Of a stretch of DNA of 6,126 nucleotides, positions 1 to 5,694 are shown piece by piece. A program made the position numbers and the translations under genes. Each line of letters opens with the position of its first letter. The first letter of the stretch is position 1. The notes below the pieces were generated by a model. The model searched no databases, was not told where the DNA came from, and saw nothing but the letters and a program-made list of their open reading frames with translations. This DNA comes from Clostridia bacterium. GTDB taxonomy: Bacteria > Bacillota > Peptococcia > DRI-13 > DTU073. Where the stretch lies: positions 1 to 6,126 of the forward strand of contig DUTO01000220.1 in NCBI GenBank assembly GCA_012842035.1, in the 5' to 3' direction.

Positions 1-2200
1 AAACAATCACTTTACTTCCGGCACGATGAGCGGCTAAAACCTTCTCCTTAATTCCGCCAACAGGAAGTACACGACCACGTAAAGTAATTTCTCCGGTCAT
101 CGCTACATTGCTTTTCACCTTCCGATTAGTAAGAGCTGAAGCTAATGCTGTAGCCATTGTGATCCCGGCCGATGGGCCATCTTTAGGAATCGCTCCTTCC
201 GGCACATGAATATGAACATCATATTTTTCCTGCATTTTTTCTGCAATCCCCAACTCCTGAGCTCGCGACCTGATATACGTATAACCGGTTTGCGCAGATT
301 CTTTCATTACTTCACCTAATTTACCGGTCAAAATTAACTTCCCCTTCCCCGGTAAAAGAGCAACCTCAACACTAAGTACATCGCCCCCTATCTCTGTCCA
401 CGCTAACCCGGTGACGACACCTACTAAATTTTCTTTTCTGGAAACACCATAACGATAACGAGGTATCCCCAAATATTTCTCTAAATTACGTACCGTTATT
501 CTTACTTTGCTTTGTGAACCTTCGGCAATAATTTTAGCTACTTTACGACAAATACTAGCTAACTCACGTTCTAGATTTCGCACCCCGGCTTCTCTCGTAT
601 AATAACGGATAAGATACAGTAATGTATTTTTACTAAGCATTATTTGTTCCTTTTGTAAACCGTTTTCTTTAATTTGTCTGGGTAATAAAAATTGTTTTGC
701 AATCTGAAATTTTTCTTCCTCCGTATAACCGGAAAGAGAAATAACTTCCATGCGATCTAATAAAGGACGCGGAATATTATAAGCAACATTAGCTGTAGTA
801 ATAAACAAAACTTGCGATAAATCAACAGGAGTCTCAATATAATGGTCACTAAAAGCATTGTTTTGTTCAGGGTCTAGTACTTCTAAAAGAGCAGCCGAAG
901 GGTCACCGCGAAAATCTGTACTCATTTTATCAACTTCATCAAGCAGGAAAACAGGGTTCTTGGTTCCGGCACTTTTCAAGCCTTGAATAATGCGTCCCGG
1001 CATTGCCCCGACATAAGTACGCCGATGTCCACGAATCTCTGCTTCATCCCTCACTCCACCTAAAGACATCCGCACAAATTTTCTACCCAAAGAGCGGGCC
1101 ACTGACTTAGCTAAAGAAGTTTTTCCTACACCAGGTGGTCCTACAAAACAAATAATTGGGCCTTTAATTTTTTGAGTTAATTTACGTACGGCTAAATATT
1201 CTAAAATTCGTTCTTTCGGTTTTTTTAAACCATAATGGTCCTCATCCAGAATAGCTTCCGCTTGCTTAATATCCATCCTGTCCTCAGTTGTTTTATGCCA
1301 GGGAATAGCTAAAAGCCAGTCTAAATAATTCCTGATTACGGCAGATTCAGCAGACATAAGGGGCATTTTCTCCAAACGCTCCACTTCTTTTAAAGCCTTT
1401 TTTTCAGCCTCAAAAGGAAGTTGGGCAGCCTTAATTTTTTGCCGATATTCCTCGCCTTCTGCCCCTTGTTCATCACGTTCACCTAATTCTTTCTGAATAG
1501 CCTTCATTTGCTCTCTTAAATAATATTCTTTTTGCGTTTTTTCCATTTGCCTACGCACTCTAAGATTAATCTTCCGCCCTAATTCTAATATTTCTATTTC
1601 TTTAGTCATAATCACACACAATTTTTCTAAACGTTCTTTAATATCAATAGCTTCTAAAAGAACTTGTTTATCCTCTGTTTTTAAAGAAAGATGAGACGCA
1701 ATCAAATCAGCTAAACGATTCGGTTCATCTATGGTCACTATGGCTAAGGCTGTTTCCGGAGCTATCTTACGATTAAGTTTAACATACTGTTCAAACTGCT
1801 CAATTAAATTACGAGTAAGTGCTTCTATTTCTAAGGTCTTCTCTACTTTTTCCTCATGTTCTGTAATGACCACACGGTAAAAAGGGTCATCAGTAAGATA
1901 TTCAACAATATTCCCTCTCTGTAAGCCTTCTACTAAAACACGAACCGTACCACCGGGTAGCTTAAGTATTTGTTTCAATTCTGCAACACAGCCGACTTGA
2001 TAAATTTCCTCTTTTCCCGGGTGATCAATTTGCATATCTGTCTGTGTCACTAAAAAAATTTCTCTTTCTTGTAACATCGCTTCTTCTAATGCTTTAATTG
2101 ATTTTTCCCTACCCACGTCTAAATGAACAACCATATAAGGAAATACTAAAATACCTCGTAAAGGTAACAGCGGTAATGTTTTTTTCTGCCTCTTGGTCAT
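1..2200 (-). CDS. lon: ATP-dependent protease Lon (LonA type), 3' end beyond window
   Basis: This is a soluble cytoplasmic AAA+ serine protease that unfolds and degrades damaged and regulatory proteins. I translated it by hand from ATG at 2200: 733 codons are open to the left edge without a stop or frameshift. The order is LonA-like: N-terminal substrate domain (about 1-200), a charged helical region (about 200-300), the AAA+ module, then the protease domain from about residue 590. Visible motifs are Walker A GPPGVGKT (354-361), Walker B FLLDEVD (418-424), arginine finger in PLLDRMEV (R483), catalytic Ser677 in DGPSAGI and Lys720 in GGIKEK. The Ser-Lys distance of 43 is the same as in E. coli Lon (S679/K722). 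The fragment ends at AGSKVIV, so about 40-50 C-terminal residues are missing. The start is supported by GGAGGAG at 2210-2216, 9 nt upstream. It lies 64 bp downstream of lonB on the same strand, as in Bacillus. Confidence 0.97.
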   Translation of the reverse strand, partial: MTKRQKKTLPLLPLRGILVFPYMVVHLDVGREKSIKALEEAMLQEREIFLVTQTDMQIDHPGKEEIYQVGCVAELKQILKLPGGTVRVLVEGLQRGNIVEYLTDDPFYRVVITEHEEKVEKTLEIEALTRNLIEQFEQYVKLNRKIAPETALAIVTIDEPNRLADLIASHLSLKTEDKQVLLEAIDIKERLEKLCVIMTKEIEILELGRKINLRVRRQMEKTQKEYYLREQMKAIQKELGERDEQGAEGEEYRQKIKAAQLPFEAEKKALKEVERLEKMPLMSAESAVIRNYLDWLLAIPWHKTTEDRMDIKQAEAILDEDHYGLKKPKERILEYLAVRKLTQKIKGPIICFVGPPGVGKTSLAKSVARSLGRKFVRMSLGGVRDEAEIRGHRRTYVGAMPGRIIQGLKSAGTKNPVFLLDEVDKMSTDFRGDPSAALLEVLDPEQNNAFSDHYIETPVDLSQVLFITTANVAYNIPRPLLDRMEVISLSGYTEEEKFQIAKQFLLPRQIKENGLQKEQIMLSKNTLLYLIRYYTREAGVRNLERELASICRKVAKIIAEGSQSKVRITVRNLEKYLGIPRYRYGVSRKENLVGVVTGLAWTEIGGDVLSVEVALLPGKGKLILTGKLGEVMKESAQTGYTYIRSRAQELGIAEKMQEKYDVHIHVPEGAIPKDGPSAGITMATALASALTNRKVKSNVAMTGEITLRGRVLPVGGIKEKVLAAHRAGSKVIV

Positions 2201-2245
2201 AAAACTTCGCTCCTCCAATTAATGTCACAGTGTTTTCTACTTTTA

Positions 2246-2274
2246 ATTATATGAAAAAATTAAATTATAAACAA
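2246..2274 (-). promoter_or_regulatory. Possible sigma-A-type promoter of lon
   Basis: On the minus strand a perfect TATAAT (2246-2251) lies 17 bp downstream of TTGTTT (2269-2274), which matches the -35 consensus TTGACA only in its first three bases. The -35 overlaps the last codons of lonB. Transcription would begin a few bases downstream and give a short leader with the GGAGGAG site. It would let lon be made independently of lonB, which makes sense if lonB is sporulation-specific. The gap is AT-rich, so a chance TATAAT is a real possibility. I see no CIRCE or CtsR-type operator in the gap. Confidence 0.35.
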
Positions 2275-3977
2275 ACGATGTCCTGCCGAACGCTTTTTTG
2301 CACCTTTTGAGCCAAATTCTGTAGAGCAGATAAAGAGTTAACATAGGAAGAGGGATAAAGTAAAGCCTTCTCCAACACTTCTTCCAATTTTTCAACAGGA
2401 ATAATTTCTAGATCACGCATTTCAGCAAAAATAGACTGCCAATTATCTTTAGGAATCAAAACTCTTGTGGCCCCGGCTTGCCGAGCAGCATTTATTTTAG
2501 CCACAATACCCCCTACAGGCTTAACATAACCTCTCACTGACAATTCACCAGTCATCGCCACTCGATTATCAACCGGAACTTCTTTAATAGCAGAAAAAAT
2601 CGCTGTAGCAATAGCAATCCCGGCAGAAGGACCATCTGTAGGAATACCACCGGGAAAATTAACGTGAATATCAAAATTAAAACAAGCTAAATTCAGTTTG
2701 TGCCTCAACACTGTCAAAACATTTTCCACAGACCCTTTGGCCATACTCTTCCTGCGCATCGTCTGTCCACCTAAACCTCGCATTTCTTCTTCTTCTACAA
2801 TTCCGGTAATAATAATACGACCTGTACCTTTGTCTACCGGTAAAACTGAAACTTCTATTTCCAATAACATACCCATATTCGCCCCATATATGGCTAGCCC
2901 GTTAACTAAGCCTATTTGAGCTTTAGACGGAATCTTTTTTTCAGGACGGGGAGTATAATGCCCGCTTTGTACTACCCATTCGATATCAGCAGGCATGATC
3001 GCTAAATTATTATTATTGAGAACTATCCCGGCCGCAATTTGCATAATATTAACTGCTTCACGACCATTAGTAGCATATTTTTGTAAAACTTCTAACGCTG
3101 CTTCCTTTACAGGCAAACCTAATTTACAAGCAGCATTTTTGCCAATAATTTTTATTTCCTGAGGTGTTAAACTGCGAAAATAAATTTCTACACAACGCGA
3201 ACGAATTGCGGCCGGAATCTCCTGAGGTAACCGAGTTGTCGCGCCAATTAAACGAAAATCAGCCGGCAGACCATTTTGAAAAACATCATGAATATAACTG
3301 GGAATATTAGTATCTTCCGGGGAATAGTAAACACTTTCCAACATTACCTTGCGGTCTTCCAAAACTTTTAATAACTTATTAATTTGCATCAAATGCAGTT
3401 CCCCAATTTCATCGATGAACAAAATTCCTCCGTGCGCTTTAGTTACGGCGCCTGGCTTAGGTTGGGGAATACCTGCTACCCCCATCGCTCCGGCACCCTG
3501 ATAAATAGGGTCATGCACAGAACCGATTAAGGGGTCGGCAATGCCTCTTTCATCAAAACGTGAAGTAGCGCCATCTACTTCCATAAATTTAGCATTAGAT
3601 TTAAAAGGAGAAAGCGGATTTCGCTTAGCTTCCTCTAAAACTAGGCGGGCGGCCGCTGTTTTCCCTACACCGGGAGGGCCATAAATAATAATATGCTGCG
3701 GGTTCGGACCACAAAGTGCCGCCCGCAAAGCCTTAATCCCCTCTTCTTGTCCAATAATTTCTTGAAAACTTTGTGGTCTCGTCCGTTCGGAAAGTGGTTC
3801 ACTAAGCTTTATTTGACGCATTTTTTCCAACTTTTCAATTTCCTTACGAGATTCACGCCCCACAGCTACTTTACTACCTTGCTGTCCTTTCAAGAGATTT
3901 AAGAAATAAACACCCACTACAATAATGAAAAAAATTTGGATAAAACTCAATAAACTACCCATGCCCAAGGACTCCAT
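2265..3977 (-). CDS. lonB: Membrane-anchored ATP-dependent protease LonB
   Basis: This is a Lon-family AAA+ serine protease of the LonB (spore-former) type; in B. subtilis the protein is forespore-associated. It has 570 residues against 552 in B. subtilis. In order: a single hydrophobic helix (about 11-28) that should anchor it in the membrane; a basic, charged linker (about 31-60); an AAA+ module with Walker A GPPGVGKT (100-107), Walker B ILFIDE (D189, E190), a sensor-1-like GATTR and RSR at 259-261; then a Lon protease domain with catalytic Ser451 in DGPSAGI and Lys494 in GGIVAK, 43 residues apart. It lacks the large LonA N-terminal domain. The start is uncertain: Met1 has no good ribosome site of its own, but a minicistron ends on it (TAATG). 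Met6 (ATG at 3960-3962) has GGAG 9 nt upstream and gives an N-terminus closer in length to B. subtilis LonB. An in-frame TAA at 3981-3983 rules out a longer form. Confidence 0.96.
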   Translation of the reverse strand: MESLGMGSLLSFIQIFFIIVVGVYFLNLLKGQQGSKVAVGRESRKEIEKLEKMRQIKLSEPLSERTRPQSFQEIIGQEEGIKALRAALCGPNPQHIIIYGPPGVGKTAAARLVLEEAKRNPLSPFKSNAKFMEVDGATSRFDERGIADPLIGSVHDPIYQGAGAMGVAGIPQPKPGAVTKAHGGILFIDEIGELHLMQINKLLKVLEDRKVMLESVYYSPEDTNIPSYIHDVFQNGLPADFRLIGATTRLPQEIPAAIRSRCVEIYFRSLTPQEIKIIGKNAACKLGLPVKEAALEVLQKYATNGREAVNIMQIAAGIVLNNNNLAIMPADIEWVVQSGHYTPRPEKKIPSKAQIGLVNGLAIYGANMGMLLEIEVSVLPVDKGTGRIIITGIVEEEEMRGLGGQTMRRKSMAKGSVENVLTVLRHKLNLACFNFDIHVNFPGGIPTDGPSAGIAIATAIFSAIKEVPVDNRVAMTGELSVRGYVKPVGGIVAKINAARQAGATRVLIPKDNWQSIFAEMRDLEIIPVEKLEEVLEKALLYPSSYVNSLSALQNLAQKVQKSVRQDIVCL

Positions 3978-3994
3978 TATTTACTCTTCACCAT
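3977..3994 (-). CDS. Possible five-codon leader minicistron overlapping lonB start
   Basis: Minus-strand codons ATG GTG AAG AGT AAA TAA would encode M-V-K-S-K. An AGGAG at 4000-4004 precedes the ATG by 5 nt and is the best ribosome-binding site in the lonB leader. The TAA stop shares its last base with the lonB ATG (TAATG), the classic geometry for translational coupling. LonB Met1 itself has only a weak GGTGAAG-like sequence upstream. I infer that ribosomes could load on the minicistron and restart at lonB Met1 or Met6. The ORF is too short for coding statistics, so this rests only on site geometry. Confidence 0.35.
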   Translation of the reverse strand: MVKSK

Positions 3995-4016
3995 CCCCGC
4001 TCCTATTGTTATATAG

Positions 4017-4046
4017 TAGCATGACCAGTTAAAACGCTTTTTATCC
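4017..4046 (-). promoter_or_regulatory. Forespore (sigma-G-like) promoter candidate for lonB
   Basis: On the minus strand GGATA (4042-4046) is followed by an 18-bp spacer and CATGCTA (4017-4023). The published B. subtilis sigma-G consensus is GMATR-N18-CATNMTA, so the -10 is a full match, the spacing is exact and the -35 has one mismatch. The -10 region read as GGTCATGCTA also fits 8 of 10 positions of the sigma-F consensus GGNRANAMTR, with a 15-bp spacer from GGATA; the two regulons overlap. Transcription would start near 4009-4011, just at the AACAATAG block. LonB expression in the forespore is known in B. subtilis; the assignment here is inference. Confidence 0.5.
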
Positions 4047-4108
4047 TTGTTGAAAAATTTCTGTTTTTGGAAATAATGGTAACATTAAAAAATATTTTTA
4101 GGGAAAAA

Positions 4109-4114
4109 TATAAT
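4109..4114 (+). promoter_or_regulatory. TATAAT box, possible -10 of the SASP gene
   Basis: TATAAT stands 38 bp before the chosen SASP start, in a suitable place for a -10 with a leader of about 26 nt. No TTGACA-like box is present at 16-18 bp upstream. I also looked for a sigma-G promoter, expected for a SASP gene. Only degenerate matches occur (CATTAAA at 4083-4089 without a -35, and AAATATA at 4106-4112). The true promoter class is therefore unresolved. Confidence 0.25.
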
Positions 4115-4131
4115 GAGCCCAAAAACAATAG

Positions 4132-4137
4132 AGGGGG
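4132..4137 (+). promoter_or_regulatory. Ribosome-binding site that decides the SASP start
   Basis: AGGGGG directly abuts an ATG at 4138 (spacing 0) and lies 9 nt before a second in-frame ATG at 4147. A spacing of zero does not allow normal initiation, so the second ATG is the functional start. The resulting N-terminus MAKRRS also fits the basic N-terminus of this SASP subgroup. Confidence 0.75.
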
Positions 4138-4146
4138 ATGACAACA

Positions 4147-4341
4147 ATGGCTAAACGGCGAAGCATCATGTCTGATTCCTTAAAGATGGAATGTGCCAAA
4201 GAATTAGGCTTTTTTGATCAAGTACAAACAGATGGCGACTTTGGTAATGTTTCCTCGCGTAACTGTGGCTCAATGGTCAGAAAAGCAATTGAAATTGCGG
4301 AAAGAAGCATCAGTAAAAACAACGAGCTCCCTCAAGGTTAA
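4147..4341 (+). CDS. Small acid-soluble spore protein, alpha/beta type (short clostridial variant)
   Basis: This 64-residue protein belongs to the alpha/beta-type SASPs, which coat and protect DNA in the dormant spore and are cut by the germination protease GPR. Residues 14-21, MECAKELG, align with the conserved first helix and GPR site (T-E-[FI]-A-S-E-F in Bacillus), which would place cleavage after Glu15. Residues 33-52, GNVSSRNCGSMVRKAIEIAE, align with the second conserved region, but the Bacillus GSVGGEM stretch is shortened here to GSM, about four residues less. It carries two cysteines (16 and 40), unusual compared with Bacillus SASPs. The N-terminus is basic (AKRR). It lies on the strand opposite to all its neighbours, divergent from lonB and convergent with clpX, and is followed by a strong terminator. 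Family assignment is firm; the exact orthologue is not known. Confidence 0.9.
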   Translation: MAKRRSIMSDSLKMECAKELGFFDQVQTDGDFGNVSSRNCGSMVRKAIEIAERSISKNNELPQG

Positions 4342-4348
4342 AAAGCTC

Positions 4349-4384
4349 AATAGCCAGGCATATATATGCCTGGCTATTAATTTT
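4349..4384. terminator. Bidirectional intrinsic terminator between SASP gene and clpX
   Basis: Bases 4349-4378 are a perfect 30-bp palindrome with arms AATAGCCAGGCATA and TATGCCTGGCTATT around a central TA. In RNA it gives a stem of about 12-13 bp with a small AU loop. On the plus strand it begins 7 nt after the SASP stop and is followed by TTAATTTT (weak T-tract). On the minus strand, coming from clpX, it is followed by GAGCTTTTT. It should therefore stop both convergent transcripts and separate clpPX from lonB. Confidence 0.88.
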
Positions 4385-4416
4385 AGACTTCGGGTTTTGG
4401 AACAGTCGACTGACTT

Positions 4417-5679
4417 CTAAGCGCTTTCTTCTTTCTTTTTTTTATGACCATTACTGGTTACTAACAGCAATTCTTCTTTATTTTGGATAGCTTCTTTAGT
4501 AACAATACATTTGCGAATTTCGGGGCAAGAAGGCACCTCATACATCACATTTTTCATTAACTCTTCTACAATCGACCTTAAACCACGCGCACCTGTATTT
4601 CTCTTAATGGCCTCTTTGGCAATTTCTTCAAGGGCCTCCGGCTTAAACTCTAAAACCACATTATCTAACTCCAAAAATTTCTGATATTGTTTCACTAACG
4701 CATTTTTAGGTGTCGTCAAAATAGTCACCAAAGCCTCTTCATCTAAGGCATCTAAAGTAACAATAACCGGCAAACGTCCGACAAATTCCGGAATCAAACC
4801 ATATTTAAGCAAATCACCGGGCATAATCTGTTCGAGATATTCCCCTACTCGTAGGTCATTTTTCTTAACAATATCAGCACCGAAACCCATTACTCTTTGC
4901 CCGATACGCTCTTGAATAATCTTTTCAATCCCTTGGAAAGCCCCACCACAAATGAATAAAATATTAGAAGTATCCAACTGAATAAACTCTTGATGAGGAT
5001 GTTTTCTTCCTCCTTGTGGTGGTACACTAGCCACCGTTCCTTCTAAAATCTTTAACAAGGCTTGTTGCACACCCTCACCTGAAACATCACGGGTGATGGA
5101 AGGATTATCAGATTTCCGAGCTATTTTATCAATTTCATCAATATAAATAATGCCTCTTTCGGCCTTTTCGACATCATAGTCAGCAGCCTGAATAAGTTTA
5201 AGCAAAATATTTTCGACATCTTCGCCTACATAACCGGCTTCTGTTAAAGAAGTAGCATCAGCAATAGCAAAAGGAACATTGAGAATACGCGCTAAAGTTT
5301 GTGCTAAAAGGGTCTTCCCACTTCCTGTCGGCCCTAACATCACAATATTACTTTTTTGCAACTCTACGTCATCAATTTTCGAACCGAGATTGACCCGTTT
5401 ATAATGATTATAAACGGCAACAGCTAAGGTTTTTTTAGCATTTTCCTGACCGACAACATACTGGTCTAAAAAAGCCTTTATCTCTTTAGGCTTGGGAAGT
5501 TCACCCAACTCTAATTCTGTCTCTTCCGAGAGTTCCTCTTCAATTATTTCATTACATAATTCAATACACTCATCACAAATATAAACACCCGGACCTGCTA
5601 CCAGTTTTCTCACTTGATCCTGTATTTTACCACAAAAGGAACACTTTATTTGTCCGTTTTCGTCTCCAAATTTATACAT
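4417..5679 (-). CDS. clpX: ATP-dependent unfoldase ClpX of the ClpXP protease
   Basis: This AAA+ hexameric unfoldase recognises substrates, unfolds them with ATP and feeds them to ClpP in the cytoplasm. It has 420 residues, the normal ClpX length. In order: a zinc-binding domain with Cys13, Cys16, Cys35 and Cys38; Walker A GPTGSGKT (116-123); pore loop GYVGED (149-154); Walker B IIYIDEID (D181, E182); the RKH substrate loop (225-227); the ClpP-docking loop MGF (264-266); arginine finger region PEFVGRLP (R302); and sensor 2 GARGLRS (R365). The docking tripeptide is MGF rather than the common IGF, a conservative change. The C-terminus is lysine-rich (HKKKKEESA) and encoded partly by an A8 run. 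The start has GAGGTGA 4 nt upstream and lies 15 bp after the clpP stop, so clpP and clpX are almost surely cotranscribed. Confidence 0.98.
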   Translation of the reverse strand: MYKFGDENGQIKCSFCGKIQDQVRKLVAGPGVYICDECIELCNEIIEEELSEETELELGELPKPKEIKAFLDQYVVGQENAKKTLAVAVYNHYKRVNLGSKIDDVELQKSNIVMLGPTGSGKTLLAQTLARILNVPFAIADATSLTEAGYVGEDVENILLKLIQAADYDVEKAERGIIYIDEIDKIARKSDNPSITRDVSGEGVQQALLKILEGTVASVPPQGGRKHPHQEFIQLDTSNILFICGGAFQGIEKIIQERIGQRVMGFGADIVKKNDLRVGEYLEQIMPGDLLKYGLIPEFVGRLPVIVTLDALDEEALVTILTTPKNALVKQYQKFLELDNVVLEFKPEALEEIAKEAIKRNTGARGLRSIVEELMKNVMYEVPSCPEIRKCIVTKEAIQNKEELLLVTSNGHKKKKEESA

Positions 5680-5694
5680 AATCTCACCTCTTGC

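Larger units (their letters stand above)
3992..4140. repeat. Shared leader block in inverted orientation (lonB and SASP)
   Basis: The minus-strand lonB leader (4010 down to 3992) reads AACAATAGGAGCGGGGATG. The plus-strand SASP leader (4124-4140) reads AACAATAGAGGGGGATG. They align with two single-base gaps and no mismatches, and the two arms are about 113 bp apart. The Shine-Dalgarno part would be similar in any two genes, but the preceding AACAATAG is not explained by ribosome binding. On the lonB side it sits at the predicted transcription start. Between the arms the DNA is AT-rich and holds the candidate promoters of both genes. Confidence 0.55.

Noticed and set aside
1..2200. Possible frameshift or internal stop in lon
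   Set aside because: Hand translation of the regions read in full and all key motifs stays in one frame from 2200 to the edge; it simply lacks its stop because the window ends.
2264..2269. A second TATAAT on the minus strand at the lonB stop codon
   Set aside because: No -35-like sequence is present at 16-18 bp upstream, and the match is easily expected in this AT-rich stretch.
2698..2919. 73-codon plus-strand reading frame inside lonB
   Set aside because: It is fully antisense to the conserved LonB protease domain, has a low-complexity composition and no convincing ribosome-binding site.
3693..3902. 69-codon plus-strand reading frame inside lonB
   Set aside because: It lies antisense to the LonB linker and AAA+ start and shows no recognisable protein features.
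4138..4146. Upstream in-frame ATG giving a SASP three residues longer (MTTMAKRR)
   Set aside because: The ribosome-binding run directly abuts this ATG with no spacing, whereas the next ATG has a 9-nt spacing and a family-like N-terminus.
4264..4266. ClpX docking loop MGF in place of IGF as a sign of altered ClpP binding (loop itself is within clpX, residues 264-266; coding bases 4882-4890)
   Set aside because: Met at the first position is a conservative change within the known range of this tripeptide, and clpP is adjacent and intact.
4403..4412. Ten-base palindrome CAGTCGACTG just downstream of the clpX stop
   Set aside because: It is short, has no loop or T-run suited to termination, and no second copy was seen in the window to suggest an operator.
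4214..4420. 68-codon plus-strand frame overlapping the SASP gene
   Set aside because: It is a shifted frame of the SASP gene and runs through the terminator palindrome into the clpX stop.
4434..4445. A8 run in clpX near its C-terminus as a programmed frameshift site
   Set aside because: It falls in the variable lysine-rich tail after all conserved domains, and the zero frame ends normally within ten residues. Nothing suggests a functional alternative tail.
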